Shown: positions 23,117 to 35,214 of the stretch, one piece after another
Numbering within the stretch: the first letter of the stretch is position 1
Layout: each line of letters begins with the position of its first letter
Origin: Hamiltosporidium tvaerminnensis
Taxonomy: Eukaryota; Microsporidia; Dubosqiidae
Direction: 5' to 3'
Assembly (NCBI GenBank): GCA_022605425.2
Contig: JAKIMF020000001.1
Location: 1,180,501-1,244,500, forward strand
DNA: 64,000 nt
Program-made: the position numbers and the translations under genes
The notes under the pieces: model-generated
The model's input: only the letters and a program-made list of their open reading frames with translations
The model's database searches: none
What the model was told of the DNA's origin: nothing

Positions 23117-23440
23117 AGATAGAAATACGAATAATTAGATGAAAAACGCCACGAATTGGATTTAAAATGATAAATATTATCTGTAGTTTGTAACATAAAA
23201 TTTTCGGATTTTAAATTACTACTCATTTCATTTTCAAATATTTCAATTAAAAATTTGATTGTAGCATCGTTTATTTGAGAATATTTTCTACTAATGGATC
23301 TTTGTAATTGAAAAACACAATTTTTTTAATATTCAATATTTTCTCAGAAAATTTAATTTGATTATTACTCACTTCATAGTCTAAAAATATTATTGAAATT
23401 AAATTTTCCTCAAATACATACTCATTTAAAAAAATTATAC

Positions 23441-23458
23441 TTCTTGGATTGAATAAAA
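23441..23458. repeat. Target-site duplication of the GC-rich element, left copy (18 bp)
   Basis: TTCTTGGATTGAATAAAA is repeated exactly at 24196-24213. LRR copy A has the uninterrupted, similar sequence (reverse strand) near 4270-4290. Confidence 0.85.
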
Positions 23459-24195
23459 GGTGGAGGGAGGATAACCACATAAAAAACTTTCTGCTTGGCA
23501 ATGAGTGTATGAAACTGATGTGAGGTCATTGTTTGGATTTTTGGTGGAAATAAAACCACACTACATCTTCGGTTGTTCCATGGGAATTGTTATGAGGAAG
23601 AGAGGTCTACGAAATGGCGAAACTTTTTCTACAAATTTATTTGTAGTTTTTTATGTAACCAGATTACAGACCGCAGCTGAACATGTAGGTAATTGCCATG
23701 TAAAAGCATGGAAACCTAGCCTTGCTCACTCGGGTTAGAAGACTTAGCACCTGGGAGATATAAAAATAAAACCCATTAAAAGCCGGGAGAGCTAAGTAGC
23801 AGGTTATACCTGTTGGTATGACATTGCACTGTCTAGGTGGACCCCATGTAAATCTCTGAAATATATCTTAGCTAGAATTTTATTGGGTTCAGAAAGGGTA
23901 GAGTAAGTAGGAATGCTGCATAGTCTTGGGGGAGCCCAGGGGGGGCTTCGGCCTTCGATCACACTCCATGCAACGGACATTAACGAACTCCGGGCAACTG
24001 CCTCGCCTATTAATTAGGTTCTACACACCTGGTAGATGAAAGGCTTTGAGACGTAGGTATCGCAGGGGTTACCGATGGAGTGTTAGGGTAGCAGTCATTT
24101 ATGTTAAACCTAGAACTGCGTTAATGTCATAAAAACAAATATAACACTTGCCACTATTGTAAAAAGATGTGATATTTTTAAATAAAGTAGTTTTT
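23459..24195 (+). mobile_element. GC-richer short retroposed element, unknown family (about 737 bp)
   Basis: This insert splits LRR copy B and is bounded by 18-bp direct repeats, as expected of target-primed retroposition. Its base composition stands out: 23900-24110 is close to half G+C, with G runs and a hairpin-prone stretch (GGGGGGCTTCGGCC near 23945). It starts GGTGGAGGGAGG and ends AAATAAAGTAGTTTTT. Two diverged copies lie at about 13960-14600 and 58150-58590; the latter begins at nearly the same point, which suggests defined ends rather than random 5' truncation. A frame around 23505-23738 (GTG, no early ATG) is open for 77 codons, and part of it (YETDVRSL..FLVEIKP) is weakly similar to the 58200 copy (KIDGKIIVDILVGYKP), so it may once have coded. 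It does not share its ends with the large retrotransposon. Orientation is uncertain. Confidence 0.7.
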
Positions 24196-24213
24196 TTCTT
24201 GGATTGAATAAAA
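24196..24213. repeat. Target-site duplication of the GC-rich element, right copy (18 bp)
   Basis: TTCTTGGATTGAATAAAA, identical to 23441-23458. Confidence 0.85.
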
Positions 24214-25144
24214 ACTTTTGAAAGATTATTTTAGATGGCTTTTTTCTAAACAAACTAATTGTATTTGTCAAATTTTCAACATTTGTATCATTTGCTTCAT
24301 AAATAATAAGCGTGTTTGTATCCGATAAGGCGATTATCGTTTGTAAAAGAAAAAAGCCGGCTGATTTAACAAGTGATTCTTTAATGATTTTTTTAATAAA
24401 ACTTTCTGAAATTAGAACATATTTATCGTTTATTTCTAAAAATAACTTCACATATTTTCCTAATTCTTTATTTTCTTGATTTATATCGTTACGATTATAA
24501 AAAAAATCGTAAAAATCATTGCAATCAAAATACTTTTCGATAAACCTACCAAAAATAAAATTTAAAATCGAAAATGATATATTATAATGTGCCATTGAAT
24601 CAGTTATATCACTATCTTTTAAATAAAATTTTCTACTTTCGAATAAATTATACAAGTTGAATAGAATTGTGTCAATCAGTTTAATGAATGCATCAAAATC
24701 GACTTTAAGTTCATCTAAAACTACTAGAAATCTAACAAATTCTTTAAAAGAAATTAGATTATTCGGAAAATAGCAGGATTTTAGATATAAATGAAATGCG
24801 GTAAATTCACTATAATATATTTTAGAGAGATCTATATCGATTTCCAAACCGTCATTCTTTTTATGAAATTCTATTTCTTTACAGTTAAGTAATATAAAAT
24901 CAGAAATTGGAATCTTAACTATTTTTACATTTTTTACAACATTTTCTTTCTTTACTGTTTGAAATTTTGAAGGAAAATTTAAAAATGACTTTTTTCCTAT
25001 TGACTTTCTATCCGATTCTTCAACCTTTTTAATACTATCATTCTGTAGATGAAACCGAACAATAATCTCTGTTTGGATTGTAAGAAACTGTAACAAAAAA
25101 TATAAAATAGAAAAATAAATATATTTATTTATTCGATTCATCAT

Positions 25145-28100
25145 TCTATGTGTTATAAGGTTTTTTATATTAAATAAAAAAAATTTGATAAATTTTCTTC
25201 AAATAGAATATTTATTTCGAATTATTCTACTGTCAAAATTGCTCTGAGATGTTCCTTAATATATTTTCTTTAATTATATTTAGATAGTTCATTGGAAAAA
25301 GATTAATTTAGCCATTCCGAGTCTAGATTTTATTTTTAAATTAAAATTTTTTATTTTAAATCGAAACGAATTTTTTTTAATCCAAAGTTTTTTTGTATAT
25401 TCTAGCATGCATTCCTATATTATAAAATGGTTTTTGCAAATCATTTCCTAATTCGACTCTTTGTTCCAATATCATAAATTATGTTTGCAAAATATTCTGT
25501 AAATATAAAATTAAATAATAGTATTGAAATGGTTTAAATAAAATCATTTTATTATTTTTCGAAAATCAACAAATTTGATTCACAATTCTGAGCTTTTAAA
25601 TTATATGTTAAAAGGAAGTGTTTCAAACGTCTTCGAATTTTGCAGAAAATCAAGTAAGATATTATTCTGCTTTCTCCTTTTTAATCTTATGAGCAAAACT
25701 ATTTTGCACTATTGGTAACATTTTAAATCGGTTTTTAAATTGACGCTGCTTAGCTTCGTATTTTCTACAAGACATTTTATAAGTTCAACTTTGTACCTTT
25801 AGTGTCTTTTACCATAATAACAGCTCTCATCTGTAATTATAATAATTTAAAGACAATAAATTTTATTAAATAGTAGCTCTAAAAATTTCATAAAAATAAG
25901 AATTTTTACATTTTTATAGTTGTAATCCATCTAATTATCAGTTAGTTGTTCACCTAATCACGGTTCTAAGTGGAATTAACGCATGATGCATTTGAATTTA
26001 GTATTAAAGTCCTAAAAAAAATATTTTTGTTGAAAATAGATTTTCTGGTATTAATTCATTTTTTGTCGATGATAATCTTGATTTTACTCAGATTAATTTT
26101 CCTTCGAATTATAACTTTTTTTGTGGCACTTTTGGACTAATTTGACAAAAATATAGTTATTATTGTTGTTGTCTACACACTTATTTTTTCTTTTAAAAAT
26201 AAATTTGTAATTATTTATATTAAATTATATATAAATCTATTTAAATAGGTAAATTAAATTTTAAGTATGAAACCAAAACTTTTCTAGTCTTCTTCTAAGG
26301 AAAAACTTTTCGAAGTAAACGTAAACAAAGCATTAAATTGTATTACTTCTTACTGTTATCAAAATATATTAATGATTTTGAAACAATAAAACAATAAATT
26401 ATGTTTGCTTAACATAGGCTTATTCGTCTTATATTTTTTTTTCGGCTCTATATTACCATACTTTTATTATATTGATCAGACAAATTACTATTATTCTTTT
26501 ATAGATCTAAATCATACACAATTTTAGGCTTTCTTTTATCAATATTTAAAATTTAATGTATTTGTATTGTGTGCGTCAAGCACTTTCTTCTTTGTTATCT
26601 ATATACACAAAAAGTATGGATATGTACTTGATTTGGATAGTATTATGGTTGATAAATCCGACCATCATATATACCCATCCTTGTCTTGATTTCTTTCGTT
26701 TAAAAAAAGCGATATTTTACAGAATCTTTTTAAATACAGCAAATGAATGTTTTTCTTTAATTTTACTAGTATTTGCGACATTTCTGTAGGTATTATAGTA
26801 TTAAGTTGCATAATTAATCCATGATAATAAAAATAATTCATTTTTACTGCGAATCAGTAATAAATGAGATAAAAAATTTATAATCCGTCATTTCCTTGAA
26901 TTTTAAACCTTAAACATTTTTAGCGAGTTGATTAATGCATTCGATTTTAAAAAGAGTGATGCTTTTTACTTTTATTTGAAAAAATATCTAAATATACGCT
27001 TTGAATTTTATATTAGTGTTTTTCTTGTGCGTAATCATATATCACCAAACTAATTAAAAATTTTAAACTAGTGTCACAAAGATATCTAAACATAAAAATA
27101 AACAATTATCTAGTATTGTAATGAGATATATTAGTATGAATCAAAGAATAAAGAGAAACCGGCATAATGTGGGCAAATTTGTAAGGATTTTAAGATCTAT
27201 ATTTTATATCAGAACTCCTGGGTTGGTTAAGGTTATTAAAAGAACTGCCTACTATCGCTGGATCATCTCAAAATAATGCCAAAAAAATTCGTTCGACATG
27301 CGCTTTCGACGCGCAAACTAGAAATTCCAGGATTTTGCGGTAGGCTAAAAGCAAAATAGCTAAGTGATGTAAAAAAATAATCTCAAAAGTTTCGAAAGAA
27401 CATCCTGATACAAAGGCTCTCGATTTTAAAAGGAGGAAGTTGATATTAGATGTACCAGGAATATAAATTGATCATAATTCCCAAGAGTAAGTGAGAAAAA
27501 AGCGTTTCTCTTAGTTTTATTTTCAAAAAAAGAAACTATATCTAGCAAGAAATGTAAAAATGCCTAACTAAAAAATATTTTTACATTAGAATTACGCATG
27601 CTTTCATTTTTGATTTATAAAATTGCGAAAATTTCTACAAACATTTTGGAAAATCAATACTAAATGATTTCTTTCTTTAAATGCCTAAGGATATGAGAAG
27701 AAATATCTCGGCGAATCTATCTCATTTGATACTTTTTTTGTAGATCACATAGAGGGGTTTCTAAGACGATTGGCTCATTATCTTTATATATTAGAACTTT
27801 GAATGTAACTTTTGTCAAATGAAGTATTTATTAAGCCTTTGTAAATTTCGTAGCTCAGTTTAAATTTTACTGAATTAGATAAATCTTTTTATCATAAAAA
27901 TGTTTATTATTACCCGTCCTAACTCTCCGATCGTTTTCCCGTTATTTTATTTAGTATAATCATAAAATAAACTTTACATATTAACTTCGTTCAAATGAAA
28001 TAGTTGTCAGGATATTGAAGTTAAATTTAAAAGGCGGGTCTATCTCTTGATAGTACACTTTTTATTGAATTATTGTGAATGATTATGTAAGGCCAACAAC

Positions 28101-28660
28101 TCTGACTTTCAGAAGAAATATGCGAAAAAGGCACAATTAAAAGATTTAGCTTTAATTCCCGGTATTTTGTGTTTAGCTCTTTATTAAAACCTTGGAGCTA
28201 AAATTTATTTATTCATTATGAGGTGTAACCATATGAAGAACTATAATAGAGGTTATCTGGATAAAATTTGTAATCTAATACACTTAACCAAGTAAACTCA
28301 CATTTTTTCGGCTATACATAACCAACTATAGCCAAAAACTTTACAATAGACAAGTTCTGACCAACGAACCAGTTTGAACAGAGTTTAGAAACATAGTACA
28401 TTTATAACTGGCAGTAATATACTTCTAGAATTATTTTTGTGATATAATTTTTAACTCAAAAGAGAACCTCTTTTTTCTCTTCCAATTAAAAAATCGTCGG
28501 TTTTCTTTTGCAATCTTATTTGCATATTTTGCTAATAGTTTATAGAATAGTATTGTATTTTCGTAAACCGGTTTGTTGTAGCAATTTATATTTATTAATT
28601 TTAAAGCCAATTTTTATTTAAATCGATTCACAGATGTGATTTTTTTAGGAAGACTTCCTC
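25145..28660. other. AT-rich spacer with a possible decayed coding patch
   Basis: I see no gene. A patch at about 27150-27500 is less AT-rich and contains short stop-free pieces that look like worn coding DNA, but it matches nothing else here. A 77-codon open stretch near 26556 is within chance expectation. Confidence 0.45.
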
Positions 28661-28960
28661 CGAATTTAGAATCAAGCTCGTATCATTAATTCATGAGAAA
28701 TTATTTTATGTAGAAGGACATGGCTTTGTATGTATTCTTCTACCCTATTAATTCTGTTATTCGCCAATGGTTTGGTACTGAGGATATCGGAATTTACTAG
28801 AAGTGTCTGTTCAATCTTCAGTTGGTGCATTTTTCTCTTTCGTTCGAGAGTTTTGCGTGAGTCTGACAACTTAAACTATCAAAAGAAACTTGTCTTTGGA
28901 ACGCCTATATCATGACGAAGCCATGATTCATTGTTGGATTGTGTTCTAACCGTAGGAAGG
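28660..28960 (-). mobile_element. Possible diverged remnant of an endonuclease-type LINE C-terminus
   Basis: A 65-codon minus-strand frame (28672-28869) ends with NRINRVEEYIQSHVLLHKI, which resembles the segment EIPMNVEAYIQSIVLKKTV after the endonuclease of the best element copy. GC content is above the surroundings. The match is short, so a different element family or chance cannot be excluded. Confidence 0.35.
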
Positions 28961-31900
28961 GAGCGAGCTATTAAATAAATAAATTGCAGTGTGCCTTTGG
29001 TTTGATATAACATACAAATATGAAATAATGAGAACGACTCACTTAGTTGCATATATTTTATCTAACCTTGATGAAATATGAATTAAATACTTCAGAGTTA
29101 ATACAACAATTTTAATGAAGGCAAGATGTAATTTAGGTTGTCAATTAATTCTTTAATATATGATTTAGATAAACACAATCTTTAAATTTCAACTTCGAGT
29201 TTAAGGTCCAATTATCAAATAAATCTTACAATATACACTATCTTTAACTATTATTTATTATGTAACCGACCAGTTTTTTTAAAAAAAAATACTTACCGTA
29301 ACTTTAAGTTGAATGGTTTTGTCTACTACATTTCCGTTGATTTTTGGGGCGGACATATAGTTAATCAGCTCAATTTAAAGCTAATTAATTCAATTCCAAC
29401 CAGTATTGGATAAGTTTTCTCGTGCACAAACATATCAGAAAAACCCCGAATTCACATATTTAAATTTCAAGCCATCATTACCATGATTGATTCGTGTTTT
29501 AATGCTATTTACGAATCCTTATTAAAAAAAACAAATTTTCTAGCTTTATACTTACAATTCCAATTAATGATATTTAGAAATTCATGAAGCAAAGATATCA
29601 TTGTCTACATAGAATTCATAAAACTGCTTCCTATATCTTCATAAATATAGATTTCATATGTTTTTTTTAAACTAATAAAAAACCAACAATTCCATAGTGA
29701 TTAACCAGATGATTAGAACCAAAGTAGTTGTGAGATTAACAAATATATTGATATAATAACATTAAAACTTGATTCTTCTTTCAAAAAATATTTATAGTTT
29801 AAGTTTTTTTAGATTTTAAACACTACCATACAAATACATATTTTAGCATATTCTTTTAGGATGAAAGAAAGAATTTGATTGCTTGTTAATTTAAACTGAT
29901 ATATCTTTATAAGAATTTATGTAAGCGATCTTGGCTTTTTCTTCTGTAATCAAAGAAGACATGATAAAGTAAAAAAAAATTTTTTCTATGTTTTTTATAG
30001 AAGGAAAAATCGTTTTTCCGTGTTGTATTGTCACATCAACAATTTTTTGAAAAGCTGATTCGTAAATATCTTTCATCATAATTGCCATACTAGAAAATCT
30101 ACATTATTTACTCATTCAATTAGCAATGACCAAATCATAAACTTTTAAAAATTTTTACAAATACTTTTTTATTTGCACTGCTCTTTTTTGTTTGTTCGTT
30201 TTTCTTTAATCCGAATATCATTATACCGTCATTTCTTTCCCATTTTTTCTGTTATTTCTTACTGTATTATTACGTAAATATTTTTTGATAAAATTTGTGC
30301 ATAAGATGTTCTCAAACAAGTGAATAAAGCTAAGCAACAGAATGAAGAATATGATGCTTTTTTTTCCTTTTCCGCTTCTTTTAGTTTGTACTTTAATCAA
30401 ATCATTGCGTCTCAGTAAATTTTGAGTTATAGTAGCTATAAGTCTATTTGAATAGATTAGAAGTATTTTAAAACCTTTAGTCCACTGCTTATAAACATAT
30501 AGATTATTTCAGTTGTTCACTTATCGCAGAATTGGATATAATTTGTAGGACTAAACCCAGTTTGCTTTGATGAAAAATTTTAATACAAGACAAGTTTATG
30601 TAGGATGATAGTCTCCTCGGAGAAATTTAATTTAAAGTGAAATAGGGATTAAAATGAAGTTAAAGCGTTTAAGTTGTAAATTTGTGGATTCGCAGGTCTT
30701 ATTAATAATAATAAATGTGTTTTCCGGTTAGGCTAAAAGAGAAATTAAGGATTTTTATGTGAGTGTTGCACATCTTTGGGCATAATTGTTCTAGCTTGTT
30801 TATCTTTTTAAGAGTTTTGTTCGTTTTTATTATTTTTCCGGGTTTCTCAGAAAATTTCATATTTAATTTCTTTTAAAATTTTCTAAATTAAAAATTAAGT
30901 TTAGATTAAGCTAGATTCTACAAAGAATACAATGCTTTTTTATTCTAGCAAACAAAATTGTAATGATCAAAGAAAAATTAATTTTAAGCTAAAAATTTAG
31001 CTAAGATAAATCTACAATGAGAAGCTTAAAATTAAATTCTATAGATAAAATATCAGATTTAAAAATCAAAAAGAAAACCACTAAAAAATGATTATAAAAT
31101 ATATTATTTTGATTTGATAAGATTCAAAAATGGTTAAGGTAGGCTATGAAACCAATAATTACCTGATATATTACATTTTTTGTATCATTAAGGTTGAAAT
31201 TAAAAAAATGGTTTTAAACTTGTTTATACTAGAATAACACGTGTCAAATTTAAATTTTTTACAAAATTGTTTACGACTAGAAAAATTGATAAAAAAATAA
31301 AGCAATTTTTAAATATTGTGTAATTAGTTTAAAACAAATATACCTATGTTAACAATTTTTGCTAAAATTATTCTAGACTCGGCTATTAAGATTCTCGAGC
31401 TTCTTTTAGAATCAAAATTTGATTTTTTAAAGTATTCTCTATAATCTTGTATCCGAAATCAGCGGATATTTAAAACTTCGCTTAGTGTTATTTGGTGTTG
31501 ATTGACTTTGGTTTATATGTATGAGTTTCAACTTAATATCGCAACATTTTATTAAATTTACAAATAAAACAGGTTTTATTTTACTAAGAAATTATACTCT
31601 GAGGGTTTTGAAGTATTGTTACAGTGAAACTAAAATTACAACCAATTTGCAATAGATCTCAATAAATCAAGAGTATATAATAACAGCAAAAACCATAAAA
31701 AAAACCAATCTACACAATTAATTATGAATGTTAGTCCTTAAATAAAGAAAAATTGACTTATTTTCTAGGATTTAGTCTTTTCTGAGATTTTGTTTTAAAA
31801 TAACATCTGATTGGAAAATTTAAGAAACCGCAATTATAATATCATAACGTGGATTGAAAACTTATATATCAAGCAAGTTGAAACATATAAAATCGAAAAC

Positions 31901-32420
31901 TTACTTATAAGAGTTTAAACAGTTTAAATCAAGGATTAGAAAATATTTCAATTTAAATAAAATACTAACAAAGTAGGCTTACATCCAATATTATTTATTG
32001 TTTTTTAAATATTTAATTATCTTCGGAATCTAGTTTGAATTTACTTGAAAGCTTCGAAAAAGCCAGATTCAAAATTTCATTAAATTTTGATAAAAAAAAT
32101 CAGCCGATATTAAATTCTATAATAATATAATTTATTTTTACACTTTAGATAAAAATCAAATCATGAAATGAAGAATAAAAAAATATTTTTTCGAAAAAAA
32201 AAAAACTGTAAAATCAATCAAAAAAAAATTTAATTTAAGAAATATCAAAAATACAATGAAATATAACGAAATGAAACTTATAACAGACTAAAGTAAAATA
32301 ATTGCAAATTAAAGTGGATAGACTCTCGATATTTTATGAATAGATTAAATCAATATATATAATATATTGTTAAAACATATTTAATTTACATCTTCTTTAT
32401 TAAATATTTTTGCTTCCGCA
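28961..32420. other. AT-rich spacer
   Basis: I see no supportable gene. A 65-codon minus-strand frame at 29891-30088 has a fairly protein-like composition but no homologue, start motif or paralogue here. Confidence 0.45.
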
Positions 32421-32422
32421 AT

Positions 32423-32425
32423 CCC
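32423..32425 (+). promoter_or_regulatory. CCC-type start motif
   Basis: CCC in AATCCCTAAAAA lies 6 bases before the ATG at 32432, with AAATATTTTT about 30 bases upstream as a TATA-like element. Confidence 0.5.
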
Positions 32426-32431
32426 TAAAAA

Positions 32432-33982
32432 ATGCTAATCCTGATATTTTTAATCTTCCAAGCATATCTTCACATTTGTACAAAAAAAATGAAAATAGAA
32501 AATGATTGCTATCATAGGGCATGCTCCAGTATGAAAAACATTGTAATCTACAATTCAGATCATAGCAATTTAATTTTATCTATCGAGAATTATAAAAATA
32601 TAGATTATGTTATTTCTGCATATAAAAGATATTCAAACAAAATTCTATTACAATCTAAAATCAAATCAAATTTATTACCAAAAATAATAGAAATATTAAA
32701 TAACCAAAGGTCTAATCAAAATATTCAAACATCAAATCATATATATGAAAAGATTATTTTTGAATTGAATAAAATTGTGCAGAATTATAAAATAGAAATA
32801 TTTTACAGTTTCGTTGACACTTTCACAAATCAAGTATTTGATAAAATATTTATAGAACTTGAAAATAGTCAAATAGATATCAAAAACAGATTTTTAAAAA
32901 GAAAGGCAGGAGAAATAAACTATTTAATCGAATATCCTGCCAGTGCATTTAAAACAGACAAGGATAGAGAAATATATATAGATGGATATATTAAAAACCT
33001 TACAAATGTAAAATCAAAAAAATATTTATTTATTACCTCATATTTAGCATTCATTTTGAGAGAAATACTTTTTATAATAATTTCATTATGTAAAAATTAT
33101 GGTGAAGTGGAGATGTTTTTAAGAAGTAAAAACAGCAAACATTTAGTATTAAAAAATGTTGAGGAAATCCAAATTACAGAAAATTGGTTGAACAAATTAA
33201 ATGACTTTGAGAAGGTAAAAACATCCATTTTGTATAAAAGACTCGATTTAAAATTTTGTGAAAATCTTGAAAATTCTCAAATAAATAAATTTCTGGGATT
33301 TCTTTATGAATTTAAGGAATTACAAATGTACACGAATGAAATTCTAGAAATGAATCTAGGTAGTTTTTTTGTAATTAAAAATGAAACATTAACCGAAAAA
33401 ATATTGCAAATGTTTGAAATTTTTATAGAAAAAAATTTAATCTCCGAAATAGAAGGTTTCCGTAATAAAATCTCAAATATTTATATAATAATAGAAGATC
33501 ATAAAATATTTGAAAATTTCATAGATTGCATTATTAAATTTACTATAAACATTGCTAAAGACTATAGCATTCAAAAAATGATAAAGATAGTAGAAAATAT
33601 AGAATTCTATAAAAATGAAATGAATAAAGAATATACTGAACTAAAGACGCGTATTTTGAGCCAAATAACTATTTTTAGAGACTACCTTATTATTATAAAA
33701 GCATCTTATAATATAATAATAATTTTAGAAAGCGCAAATCAACTGTATTTTCTTGAAAAACTCAAAGCCTTCCAAAAAAATAGTATTTGTCCCGAAAGAT
33801 CCAGCGATGAATGTCCTCAAACAAACGATGGAAATAATACCGCCATGAAATTCATTGAACTGTGCTTTAATTTATGTCATAAAATTATTGAAGAATATTT
33901 TCACAATGAATTGAAATGCAAATCTGGATATAAATCTGGTATTGTTATAAGTACAAAAAATTGCGGTTTAAAATATAAATGA
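32432..33982 (+). CDS. Secreted helical protein of unknown function
   Basis: This 516-residue protein begins with a short hydrophobic stretch (MLILIFLIFQAYLHIC), probably a signal peptide, so it is likely secreted or enters the ER. The rest is Lys/Ile/Asn/Glu-rich and looks mostly alpha-helical. There is one hydrophobic stretch near residues 200-220 (LFITSYLAFILREILFIIIS) that could be a membrane segment or a buried helix. Cysteines cluster at both ends (residues 16, 26, 31 and several after 455), which would suit disulphides in a secreted protein. The start is supported by a CCC motif 6 bases upstream. The frame is intact over 1.5 kb, unlike most of the region, so it is probably under selection. 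I recognise no family; it could be a lineage-specific host-exposed protein. Confidence 0.8.
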   Translation: MLILIFLIFQAYLHICTKKMKIENDCYHRACSSMKNIVIYNSDHSNLILSIENYKNIDYVISAYKRYSNKILLQSKIKSNLLPKIIEILNNQRSNQNIQTSNHIYEKIIFELNKIVQNYKIEIFYSFVDTFTNQVFDKIFIELENSQIDIKNRFLKRKAGEINYLIEYPASAFKTDKDREIYIDGYIKNLTNVKSKKYLFITSYLAFILREILFIIISLCKNYGEVEMFLRSKNSKHLVLKNVEEIQITENWLNKLNDFEKVKTSILYKRLDLKFCENLENSQINKFLGFLYEFKELQMYTNEILEMNLGSFFVIKNETLTEKILQMFEIFIEKNLISEIEGFRNKISNIYIIIEDHKIFENFIDCIIKFTINIAKDYSIQKMIKIVENIEFYKNEMNKEYTELKTRILSQITIFRDYLIIIKASYNIIIILESANQLYFLEKLKAFQKNSICPERSSDECPQTNDGNNTAMKFIELCFNLCHKIIEEYFHNELKCKSGYKSGIVISTKNCGLKYK

Positions 33983-35202
33983 AAAGTTTAGATAATTTAC
34001 ACAACTGAAAATTCAAAAAAATCAAAGATAACACTCTACTTTGCTAAGATTAAGTATCTCAGAATTTCTATTTCGTCCTTTGAAAATTGATTTATTTCCA
34101 TCGATATATTTACATTTTTATTCGGTTTATCTTACATATTTTCTATTTTATTTGCGATAATCTTTAGATAAACTTTCGTTAACTCATTTTTAGTTCATGT
34201 ATTGTCATTAGTGTATAAATCACGAGGTTGATCAAACTTTTTTACGTCTTTACCGGCTTAAATATTTTTATCTCGATGTTGTATGTTATTAGAATTTAGC
34301 TCATTTTTTTTAGTCTGTACCTCTTGAAAAATTTAGATACTTTCTATTCTCAGTGTTCAATATTTTTCAATGGCTTGATTCATTTCAAGATAGAAAAAAT
34401 AATATCAAATTTTTTTCTGAGAATTATCTACCGATTGTATTATTACTGTAACAGGTTTTGATGTTTTTTTCAATAATTATACTTATTAGGCACAATAAAT
34501 TTTCACGTTTTATCATGAAAAATATTACTTCTAAATGAATATGAATTATAATTCTTGTAGAAGCGGAAGAGTTGTCTTTCATGGATAACTTCTAAATATT
34601 TAAGCAAATATTAAAGTAATATTAGATATTGTAATTATTATAAAGTTATTTAAATTTGTAAAAAATACATCTAATTGATTATTCAAACTTACCTCATGTT
34701 TATATTTCAGCTATACTTATTTTTACATAGTGATTTGAAAAAATCTTCAAATATAGTGGCCTAAAATTTCCTCTGTAGCCTTACTTTTGAATCTTTTAAA
34801 GATTTTTTTGCGGATTTAACCTGCCATTATGCTTGTTTGCAGCCAAAGTTTGCTATTTTTCTATATCCAGGTGCAAAATTTTTTTTACCTTTTTTTTTCA
34901 ATTTTACATTTTTTTAGGATTTTCTCAAATCTCTTGAAATATGTTTTTTTTCTCAACAGTAATAGAAATTCCTTTGCCATTTCGGATGCCTATTTCATTT
35001 TAAAACATTTAAAGAAATCTTCAATGATAGCCGAGTAATTATTTTCAAATTGTAAAATAAATAAATCTGATATTCTGCTTTTTTTTATTATAAATCATTC
35101 ATTTGTTTATTTTCTGTTATTTCTTCATGATATTTAATATTTAGATTCCGATTTTTATAAAGCCTTTTGTCCACATGAAAATACTCTAATATAATTTTAT
35201 TT
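33983..35202. other. AT-rich spacer
   Basis: No supportable gene is seen. A 69-codon frame near 34829 is Phe/Leu-rich, as expected from T-rich DNA read by chance. Confidence 0.45.
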
Positions 35203-35214
35203 TCGTAATTATCT
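35203..35214. repeat. Target-site duplication, left copy (12 bp)
   Basis: TCGTAATTATCT, repeated at 38239-38250, flanks the truncated retrotransposon. Confidence 0.8.

Larger units (their letters stand above)
18198..25144 (-). pseudogene. Secreted leucine-rich-repeat family gene, copy B, split by two nested insertions
   Basis: This is a paralogue of copy A at 3335-5708. The start at 25144 gives a signal-peptide-like hydrophobic stretch (YIYFSILYFLLQFLTIQT) and then residues nearly identical to copy A for over 300 codons, without A's two early stops. The coding segments on the minus strand are 25144 to about 24196, 23458 to about 23117 and about 19287 to 18198. They are separated by the GC-rich element (23459-24195) and the retrotransposon (19288-23104). 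LRR units are visible near 19040 (NLKKLKMTNNN) and 18370 (NLEILEFNECHFN). Apart from the insertions, there are frameshifts near 23275, 18900 and 18650. Removing the inserts restores colinearity with copy A at both junctions, which proves that they are insertions. The function of the ancestral protein is unknown. Confidence 0.85.

Noticed and set aside
23500-23640. Hammerhead-like core (CTGATG...GAAA) in the GC-rich element
   Set aside because: The core reads CTGATGT instead of CTGATGA and I found no matching stems I and III around it.
26556-26789. 77-codon hydrophobic frame
   Set aside because: Within chance expectation and T-rich; nothing supports it.
29891-30088. 65-codon minus-strand frame with protein-like composition
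   Set aside because: Too short to stand alone, with no homologue in the window and no start motif.
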